Origin: JANQIO01 sp965601975
GTDB taxonomy: Bacteria; Pseudomonadota; Gammaproteobacteria; Pseudomonadales; Halieaceae
Assembly: GCA_965601975.1 (NCBI GenBank)
Contig: OZ271856.1
Coordinates: 2,418,001 to 2,482,000, forward strand
Length of the DNA stretch: 64,000 nt
Reading direction: 5' to 3'
Shown: piece after piece, positions 40,371-48,163 of the stretch
How positions within the stretch are numbered: the first letter of the stretch is position 1
How the letters are laid out: each line of letters starts with the position of its first letter
The notes under the pieces: generated by a model
What the model was told of the DNA's origin: nothing
Database searches by the model: none
The model's input: only the letters and a program-made list of their open reading frames with translations
Translations under genes and position numbers: made by a program

Positions 40371-41645
40371 ATGTTGTTCGACAAAAAGGGCCCTTTGCGG
40401 GGGGTGTTCGTCGCCCTGGCCCTGTTCTGTTCCTGGGCACAGGCCCAGGACGAGCTGGAGACCGTGGGGCTGGCGGTTTATACGGAAACTGCCAGGGACA
40501 TCTACGTGGCGGGCCTGCTGCTGCCCTATGGCGCGGTGATGGAAAACCTGATGCTGTCGCCGCCGCCCAAGGCCATGGAATACCGGATCGCCACCCGCCG
40601 CATCAGCGCCCGCGGGTTCTCGGGCACGCTGCTGCTACAGGGAGAGCTGGGCTCGGGTGGCCGGGCCCCGGAAGCCGCGATCAACGCCCTCGGCGAGCTG
40701 AAAGAGAGCATCAAGGGCTCCCTCAAGCAGGGAGATCGCTTCATTATCTACCTGAACGAGGAAGATGAGACCGTATTCCTGCTGAACGGGACCGAGCTGC
40801 TGCGATCCGGCGATGGCTCCGTTTTTGACTTCTTCTTCGCCGGCTGGGTGGGCGAAGGCAGCGCGGCGACATTCCGCGGCCCCCTGCTGTCCGGGACCTT
40901 CGACGAGAGCATCGCCGAACGTTTCAACCAGCTGGCGCCCAGTGAAGAGCGTATAGCGGCCGTTGTCGAGTGGACCCAGCCCGAGCCGGAACCCGAGCCT
41001 GAGCCCGCACCGCCGCCGAAGCCGGCTCCCGCAGCCGTCGAGACGCCTGTGCAGGTGGCTGCAGCTGCCGCTCCGGCGACACAGGCTGCGGCAGAGACCG
41101 CAGCAGCCGCACCCGCCCAGGAAACCCCCGCGGCAGCGCCCGCCCAGGAGTCGGCAGCGCCCGTAGAACAGGCGCCGGCCCAGGAGGCTACCGCCGCGGC
41201 AGAGCCGGCACCGGCGCCGGAGCCGAAACCGGAACCGGTACAGGTCGCCGTCGTGGAGCAGCCGAAGCCCGAACCTCAGCCCCAACCCCAGCCGGAGCCC
41301 GAAACCGCCCAGCTGGACGACCGTGAATACCAGCAGCAGCTGCGTGAATATGTGAGCACGGTCATGCGACAGGTATACGGCCAGGTAAAATATCCTCGCC
41401 GGGCGATTAAATACCAGTGGGAAGGCAGGGTAGAATTGTTGGCGAAGGTGGAGGCCAGCGGTGACCTGATCGAAGTGACCATCGACAGCACCTCCGGCCA
41501 CGTCGGGCTCGACAAGGCGGCACAGTCCGCTGTCGAGCGCGCGGCGCCCTTCCCGGAGCTGAACGCCGTGGCCCAGGAGGAATTTGTTTCCGACGAGGGC
41601 AATAGCTACGTCATGGCGATCCCGGTAACGTTTGCACTGCGCTAA
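40371..41645 (+). CDS. Exported chalcone-isomerase-like / TonB C-terminal fusion protein
   Basis: 424-residue secreted or periplasmic protein. Signal peptide MLFDKKGPLRGVFVALALFCSWAQAQ; residues ~28-195 resemble the bacterial chalcone-isomerase-like domain (VGLAVYTETARDIYVAGLLLP, MEYRIATRRISARGFSGTLLLQGEL, GDRFIIYLNEEDETVFLLNG, VFDFFFAGWVGEGSAATFRGPLLSG); then a ~110-residue Pro/Glu/Ala/Gln linker; then a TonB C-terminal-like domain (YVSTVMRQVYGQVKYPRRAIKYQWEGRVELLAKVEASGDLIEVTI). The ATG at 40371 is used. TonB normally has an N-terminal membrane anchor; here a cleavable signal plus globular domain replaces it, and no exbB/exbD is adjacent. Function unknown. Confidence 0.82.
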   Translation: MLFDKKGPLRGVFVALALFCSWAQAQDELETVGLAVYTETARDIYVAGLLLPYGAVMENLMLSPPPKAMEYRIATRRISARGFSGTLLLQGELGSGGRAPEAAINALGELKESIKGSLKQGDRFIIYLNEEDETVFLLNGTELLRSGDGSVFDFFFAGWVGEGSAATFRGPLLSGTFDESIAERFNQLAPSEERIAAVVEWTQPEPEPEPEPAPPPKPAPAAVETPVQVAAAAAPATQAAAETAAAAPAQETPAAAPAQESAAPVEQAPAQEATAAAEPAPAPEPKPEPVQVAVVEQPKPEPQPQPQPEPETAQLDDREYQQQLREYVSTVMRQVYGQVKYPRRAIKYQWEGRVELLAKVEASGDLIEVTIDSTSGHVGLDKAAQSAVERAAPFPELNAVAQEEFVSDEGNSYVMAIPVTFALR

Positions 41646-41669
41646 TCGGCTAGAGAGAATAAAACAACA

Positions 41670-42182
41670 ATGACGACTTCAGCCTACCCGCTAACCCACC
41701 GCGCCCTGGTATGTTCGAGGATGGACATGTTCCAGGACCTGGAGAGCGTCAACGTTCTCGCCACCAGCGGGCCCATATCGCCGAAGATCAAGATGGATTT
41801 GCACGAGGCCTCGGAGGCGCAGGCCAAACGCATCATTGAATTCCTGTTCCCGGTGTTCCTGCACAACCTGATTCGTGCAGAGGACTTCCCCATGCGCCAG
41901 AAGCTCAAGGGCGCCCTGGACACCATGGAGCAGAACATCCAGGAAAATGCGAAGAACGCGATGATTCAGGAGTTGCTGACCTGCGGGCTGAAGGGTGAGA
42001 TTTGCGACCCGGGCGGTCTGCCCAAGGATGTCGACGCCAAGCGCGCCACCATGCTGTACCTGGCGCGGGCCGAGTGGGACACGCTCTACAAGACCTTCCA
42101 CCTGCGCGTGGTCAAGGCGCTGGTCCAGGGCCGCGAGGAAGTGGCTGACTGGATCAAGTCCCAGGAGCAGGCCGCGGCCTGA
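41670..42182 (+). CDS. Uncharacterised protein, 170 residues
   Basis: Starts 24 bp after the TonB-fusion gene in the same orientation, with AGAGAGAATAAAACAACA before the ATG, so probably co-transcribed. No signal peptide or membrane helix. Mostly helical: SPKIKMDLHEASEAQAKRIIEFLFPVFLHNLIRAEDFPMRQKLKGALDTMEQNIQENAKNAMIQELLTCG, then KRATMLYLARAEWDTLYKTFHLRVVKALVQGREEVADWIKSQ. Not a family I recognise. Convergent with the next gene, 36 bp between stops. Confidence 0.7.
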   Translation: MTTSAYPLTHRALVCSRMDMFQDLESVNVLATSGPISPKIKMDLHEASEAQAKRIIEFLFPVFLHNLIRAEDFPMRQKLKGALDTMEQNIQENAKNAMIQELLTCGLKGEICDPGGLPKDVDAKRATMLYLARAEWDTLYKTFHLRVVKALVQGREEVADWIKSQEQAAA

Positions 42183-42218
42183 GGCCGCGCGCCCGGAACT
42201 GATCCCTGCAATTCGCCC

Positions 42219-42554
42219 CTATCGGCTGACCGCCAGCGGCATATTGTCCAGGCTGACCACCTGCATCACCGTATCACGCCAGGCGTCGGCCGCCTTGCGC
42301 GCGGTAATCAAACAGCGGTGATGCCCTTTCTCGGTGTTGATCTGCACCGGCATCTTGTTGGGCGTCCAGTCGTCGCCCTTTACCCGCGGTTTGCGCGTTG
42401 ACCAGAACCAGCAGCCGCGCTTGTCCTGAAAATAAAAGCGGGCATCGAGGGGCAGCGGAACCTGCACACCCTCGATGACCGCGTACTTACCAAGAGGTTC
42501 CAAGACCTCATGTTTCACTCCTGCCGTAACCGGCCGGATCCTACAGCTCTCCAT
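42219..42554 (-). CDS. Uncharacterised protein, 111 residues
   Basis: Begins MESCRIRPVTAGVKHEVLEPLGKYAVIEGVQVPLPLDARFYFQDKRGCWFWSTRKPRVKGDDWTP and ends AADAWRDTVMQVVSLDNMPLAVSR. Strand-rich middle with aromatic residues; no export signal. Composition and clean convergent fit with the preceding gene suggest a real gene. The family is unknown to me. A 646-bp repeat-bearing spacer lies upstream of it. Confidence 0.6.
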   Translation of the reverse strand: MESCRIRPVTAGVKHEVLEPLGKYAVIEGVQVPLPLDARFYFQDKRGCWFWSTRKPRVKGDDWTPNKMPVQINTEKGHHRCLITARKAADAWRDTVMQVVSLDNMPLAVSR

Positions 42555-42722
42555 TTCTTGATCCCCAGGCTGTTTTTTTGGATACCGACCTCTTTTCTAC
42601 CGAAATGTAGAAAAATGTGAACGACAGGCGTCACAGTTTCGCGGACCAGCCTTGCCCACTGCAGGTTAGTTGCTACCAACCTGTGTATTCAGTGGTTTCG
42701 GGGGGTGTTTAGTGCGGAGCAT

Positions 42723-42774
42723 GGAGCGTTGCATTCAGTTTTGTTCCTCTGGAAAAAACTGAATGCAACGCTCC
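42723..42774. repeat. 20-bp perfect inverted repeat
   Basis: GGAGCGTTGCATTCAGTTTT (42723-42742) and its exact reverse complement (42755-42774) around a 12-base loop. No T run follows on either strand, and no gene ends within 150 bp on either side, so it is not an ordinary terminator. Could be a single REP-like or MITE-like unit. Confidence 0.8.
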
Positions 42775-42882
42775 CTGACGACTGACGCCAGCAAAAAACT
42801 GACTGCCAGAGACGACAGCAATGACCCCGTACAGATGCAGGCTGCTCTCAGCTTGAAATGGCGAGCAACTACGGGCGGGAAT

Positions 42883-42984
42883 TGGCGGCTAAGAGCCAAT
42901 GGGATCGCAGACTGGCTCGGTGTGGGGAGGTAGGTGTCAGCTTTTTTCGCTTGCCGAAAAAAGGTGATACCTGCCTACCACTCG
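42883..42984. repeat. Structured 102-bp repeat, copy A
   Basis: Begins TGGCGGCTAAGAGCC and ends CCTACCACTCG. Internal positions 46-67 and 73-94 form a stem of 22 positions with one mismatch and a 5-base loop (CTTGC); the inner part is C-T6-CG paired with CG-A6-G. Matches copy B at 91 of 102 positions with no gaps. Confidence 0.85.
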
Positions 42985-43028
42985 GTGCGAGACAGCCGCG
43001 GCAACTGACATAGGGTCAGGAACGGAAA

Positions 43029-43130
43029 TGGCGGCTAAGAGCCCGTGGGGTCGCAGGCTGGCTCGGTGTGGGGAGGTCGGTGTCAGCTTTTTTTGCTGGT
43101 CAAAAAAAGTTGATACCGGCCTACCACTCG
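43029..43130. repeat. Structured 102-bp repeat, copy B
   Basis: Same length and orientation as copy A, 146 bp further on. Eleven substitutions separate the copies. Two pairs are compensatory in the hairpin: positions 50/90 change A-T to C-G, and 66/74 change C-G to T-A. The single mismatch 58/82 (G/G in A) becomes G/T in B. Confidence 0.85.
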
Positions 43131-43200
43131 ACGTCAAACCTGCCGGAGTAAGATCAGGACCTTTTCCAGGTGAATCCGGGACGCGTTGAGGGCAGTGCCA

Positions 43201-44573
43201 TTAGCTGCGACGCCAGCTCGTCCCTTCCCTGGAATCCTCGAGCAGGACGCCTCGGGTTTTGAGCTCCTCGCGGATGGCATCCGCGCGGGCGAAATCGCGG
43301 TCGGCCTTGGCCTGCTGGCGCTCGGCGATGGCGGCTTCGATGTCCTCTGCGGGCATGTCGCCCTCTGAGCCCTGCTGGAACCAGGCTTCCGGGTCCTGCT
43401 GGAGGATGCCCAGCAGGTCGGCGGCGGCCAGCAGGCGCGCCTTCAGGTGGGCCCTGTCCGCCTCGTCGGCCTTGTTGAGGGCCTTGGTGATCGCGTGCAG
43501 CTCCGAGATCGCCAGCGGCGTGTTGAGGTCGTCGTTGAGGGCGGCGTAGAAGGCCTCCCCTTCCAGCGCGACGTCCTCGTCGACTTCCACGTCCATCACG
43601 TCACGCAGGGCGCCGTAGAAATGATCCAGGGCGGCACGCGCCTGGTCCAGCAGGTCGGCGGAGAAGTTCAGCGCCGAACGGTAGTGGGCGGACAGCAGCG
43701 CAAAGCGCAGCACCTCGCCGGGATAATGGCCCAGCAGGTCGCGGACCATGCGGAAATTGCCCAGGGACTTGGACATCTTCTCGCCGTCGATATCCAGGTA
43801 GGCGTTGTGCATCCAGTAGCGCACATACTGGCCGCCGTGGGCGCACTGGCTCTGGGCGATCTCGTTCTCGTGATGTGGAAAGATGAGGTCGCGGCCACCG
43901 CCGTGAATATCGATGGTTTCTCCCAGGTGAGCGTGAATCATGGCGGAGCACTCCAGGTGCCAGCCGGGCCGGCCGCGGCCCCAGGGGCTGTCCCAGCCGG
44001 GCTCATCGTCGCCGGAGGGCTTCCACAGCACGAAGTCGCCCGGGTAGCGCTTGTAGTCGGCGACTTCCACCCGTGCGCCCGCCTGCATATCTTCCAGGCT
44101 GCGATGGGACAGTTTGCCGTAGTCGGGCATGGACTGTACGGCGAACAGCACGTTGCCCTCCGACTCGTAGGCGTGCTCCTTTTCCACCAGCGTCTGCGTC
44201 AGCGCGATCATCTCATCGATGTGATGGGTCGCATGCGGTTCGATGCTGGGAGGAAGCACGTTGAGCCCACCCATATCCTCCCGGTACTTCTGCGTGAATT
44301 CCGCGGTGAACTCCGCCATGTCGCGACCGGTTTCGGCGCAGGTCTCGATGATCTTGTCGTCGATATCGGTGATGTTGCGCGCGTAGATCACCTCGTCGTA
44401 GTGGGTCTGCAGCAGCCTGAACAGCACGTCGAACACCACCGCCGGCCGCGCATTGCCGATATGGGCGAGGTTGTAGACCGTGGGGCCGCACACGTACATG
44501 GTGACGCGCTCCGGGGTCAGCGGCTCGAAAGTTTCCTTTTCACCGGTCAGGGTATTGTGCAGCAGGAGGGACA

Positions 44574-44574
<1 letters not shown>
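43201..44574 (-). CDS. cysS: Cysteinyl-tRNA synthetase
   Basis: 457-residue class Ia synthetase. Zinc Cys and HIGH motif in MYVCGPTVYNLAHIGNARPAVVFD (HIGN variant), GRPGWHLECSAMIHAHLG and HGGGRDLIFPHHENEIAQS for zinc binding, KMSKS in DGEKMSKSLGNF, and a C-terminal helical anticodon-binding region (AAIAERQQAKADRDFARADAIREEL). Its start overlaps the glnS stop by one base (TGATG). Same pair order as in Pseudomonas. Confidence 0.97.
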
Positions 44575-46241
<1,667 letters not shown>

Positions 46242-46269
46242 GCCTGGGGCCGCTACTGAAAGGCCGCGT

Positions 46270-46296
46270 ATTATAGGGAACCTTCCGGCGATGCAA
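46270..46296 (-). promoter_or_regulatory. Candidate glnS-cysS promoter
   Basis: On the minus strand a perfect TATAAT (46270-46275) is preceded at 15 bp by TTGCAT (46291-46296), 28 bases upstream of the glnS start. The -10 is strong, the spacing short. Confidence 0.5.
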
Positions 46297-46412
46297 TAGT
46301 GCCGGGGCCTGGACCGGGGCACAAAGAACGGCCCGGGGCGTGAACGTTAGCATGGGGCGCCAAAAGGCCGTATCATGCGCGACCCATTACTTCAGACTGC
46401 GCGAGACCCATC

Positions 46413-46907
46413 ATGATCGTACTCAAGACCAATCACGGCGATATCAAAATCGAGCTGGACTTCGACAAGGCGCCGAAATCTGCAGAGAACTTCGTCGCCT
46501 ACGTGAAGGACAAGTTCTACGACGGCACGATTTTTCATCGCGTCATCGATGGCTTCATGATCCAGGGGGGCGGCTTCGAACCCGGCATGAACCAGAAGCC
46601 GACCGGCACGCCGATCGAAAATGAGGCGGACAATGGTCTGACCAACGACCGCGGCACCCTCGCCATGGCCCGCACCATGGACCCCCACTCGGCGACGGCG
46701 CAGTTCTTCATCAATGTCACGGACAATGCCTTCCTCAATCACTCCGCCCCCACGGCACAGGGCTGGGGCTACGCGGTATTCGGCAAGGTGGTCGAGGGCA
46801 TGGACGTCGTTGACGCGATCCGCGGTGTGGCTACAGGCAACGTGGGCGGACACGGCGACGTGCCGCTCGAGGATGTCGTGATCGAATCTGCGGAAGTGGT
46901 CGAATAG
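46413..46907 (+). CDS. ppiB: Cytoplasmic peptidyl-prolyl cis-trans isomerase B (cyclophilin)
   Basis: 164-residue cyclophilin without a signal peptide. Catalytic blocks: DGTIFHRVIDGFMIQGGGF (FHRVI-x-FMIQGG), SATAQFFINVTDNAFLNH and GWGYAVFGKVVEGMDVVDAI. ATG at 46413 follows a short leader with TATCAT as a possible -10. Divergent from glnS, as in Pseudomonas and E. coli relatives. Confidence 0.96.
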   Translation: MIVLKTNHGDIKIELDFDKAPKSAENFVAYVKDKFYDGTIFHRVIDGFMIQGGGFEPGMNQKPTGTPIENEADNGLTNDRGTLAMARTMDPHSATAQFFINVTDNAFLNHSAPTAQGWGYAVFGKVVEGMDVVDAIRGVATGNVGGHGDVPLEDVVIESAEVVE

Positions 46908-46947
46908 GCCGCAGAAACTACTTTAAGTGAGAATTTTTGCTGCAAGT

Positions 46948-47589
46948 TCAAGCACTTGCAGCGAATTCCTCCACCGGGACTCCGCTGTGGAATCGAAACT
47001 CACGGTCCCCTGATACCACCAGCTCCGCATCCAGCGCCAGGAACAGGGCCTGGCGTCGCTCCACTTCTTCTTCGTCAGAGGCCGCCACCGCCAGGGACAG
47101 GTAATCCCGGAAGTGGCGCGACTCGGACTTCAACAGCGAGCGGTAGAACTCCGCCAGCTCTTCGTCGAGATGCGGCGCCAGGGCCGCAAAGCGCTCGCAG
47201 GACCGCGCTTCGATGATCGCCCCCACCACCAGCGTATCCACCAGGCGGCCCGGTTCACGGGAGCGTACGCTGGCGCGCAGCCCCGACGCGTAGCGCGAGG
47301 CCGAGATCGTGTCGTAGTGAATACCCCGGCGTTGCATGATTGCCAGCACCTGCTCGAAGTGGCGCAGCTCCTCCCGCGCCAGCCGCGACAGCTTGTTGAG
47401 CAGTGGCGGGTGGTCCGTGTAGCGAAACATCAGCTGCAGCGCCGTGGAGGCGGCCTTTTTTTCGCAGTTGGCGTGATCGATCAGCAGCAGTTCGGGATTC
47501 TCCAGGGCCCAGCTCACCCAGGCATCGGGTGTCGATACCGTCAGGAAATCGCGCACGGGCGCCAGCAGCGTTTCCAGGCCCTTGCTCAT
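46948..47589 (-). CDS. miaE: tRNA-(ms2io6A) hydroxylase MiaE
   Basis: 213-residue di-iron four-helix-bundle oxygenase that hydroxylates the isopentenyl group of ms2i6A37 in tRNA. Iron ligands are in DHANCEKKAASTALQLM, LAREELRHFEQVLAIM (ExxH), VVGAIIEARSCERFAAL and SESRHFRDYLSLA (second ExxH). Length is typical of the longer Pseudomonas/Salmonella MiaE type. Its start overlaps the stop of the DUF1289 gene by one base (TGATG). Confidence 0.93.
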   Translation of the reverse strand: MSKGLETLLAPVRDFLTVSTPDAWVSWALENPELLLIDHANCEKKAASTALQLMFRYTDHPPLLNKLSRLAREELRHFEQVLAIMQRRGIHYDTISASRYASGLRASVRSREPGRLVDTLVVGAIIEARSCERFAALAPHLDEELAEFYRSLLKSESRHFRDYLSLAVAASDEEEVERRQALFLALDAELVVSGDREFRFHSGVPVEEFAASA

Positions 47590-48044
47590 CAGGCAGTTTC
47601 CAGCACGCCGACATAGCGCTCGTAATAGGCCTCGGAGAGGATATAAAACTCGTCGTCGATCGCCTGCCGCAGGTCGGCCAGCGGCAGCTCGCGATACTCT
47701 GCGTCAATCTGCAGGCCGTACTCCGCAGGATCAGTGATCTGGCTGGCGCCCGCCTTCAGCAGCGCATAGGCCCAGCAGTAGGGATCACGGTGGGCCGGGT
47801 AGGCCACCTGCTGCAGCATCAGCTGCTGTTCGAGCAGCGCGGGATCGATGACCTGCAGCTTGTTGCGCGTGCACTGGCTCAGGAACTCTCCGAGGCGCCG
47901 GTCAATGAGCTGCTTCTCTTCGTTGCTGTAGCTGTTCCAGTTGATCACTTCGTGGGCGAAGCGTTTGCAACCGCGGCAGACGCGGTCGCCGATACCGGTG
48001 GAACACACACCAATACAAGGGGTTTTAACGCGGGGATCAAGCAT
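47589..48044 (-). CDS. DUF1289 domain protein
   Basis: 151-residue protein; the N-terminal 50 residues are a DUF1289 cysteine motif (VKTPCIGVCSTGIGDRVCRGCKRFAHEVINWNSYSNEEKQLI) with four Cys in CxxxC...CxxC spacing that probably bind metal. The remaining ~95 residues (LLEQQLMLQQVAYPAHRDPYCWAYALLKAGASQI, DLRQAIDDEFYILSEAYYERYVGVLE) are an extension I do not recognise. ATG at 48044 used; the longer frame adds residues outside the family. Coupled to miaE by a 1-base overlap, hinting at tRNA-related work. Confidence 0.8.
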   Translation of the reverse strand: MLDPRVKTPCIGVCSTGIGDRVCRGCKRFAHEVINWNSYSNEEKQLIDRRLGEFLSQCTRNKLQVIDPALLEQQLMLQQVAYPAHRDPYCWAYALLKAGASQITDPAEYGLQIDAEYRELPLADLRQAIDDEFYILSEAYYERYVGVLETA

Positions 48045-48120
48045 GCGGAAATCGTACAGTATCACCCTGGTGAATGCACAGTATTGTCCCCCAGATCGTG
48101 CGGCTGACAAGGGCTTGAGC

Positions 48121-48126
48121 TATAAT
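48121..48126 (+). promoter_or_regulatory. Candidate -10 element of acnB
   Basis: Perfect TATAAT 38 bases before the acnB start in a 119-bp gap; no good -35 at 16-18 bp, so it may need an activator. Confidence 0.45.
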
Positions 48127-48163
48127 CGCGACCCGTCGAAATTACCCTCCAGGAGACATTATC

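Larger units (their letters stand above)
42555..43200. other. 646-bp repeat-rich intergenic region
   Basis: No gene larger than about 65 codons is credible here. The region holds a 20-bp perfect inverted repeat (42723-42774) and two 102-bp direct copies of a structured element (42883-42984, 43029-43130). Its base composition is lower in GC than the flanking genes. It separates the 3' end of cysS from the 5' end of the 42219-42554 gene, so it should hold the cysS terminator and that gene's promoter; neither is obvious. Confidence 0.7.

Noticed and set aside
40963..41166. Possible simple-sequence or CRISPR-like repeat in the Pro/Glu-rich stretch
   Set aside because: The repetition is codon-level Pro-Glu/Ala-Gln bias of a TonB-type linker; there are no regular spacers.
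42167..42180. Palindrome CAGGCCGCGGCCTG at the end of the 41670-42182 gene
   Set aside because: It encodes the terminal Gln-Ala-Ala-Ala in GC-rich codons, so chance symmetry is likely.
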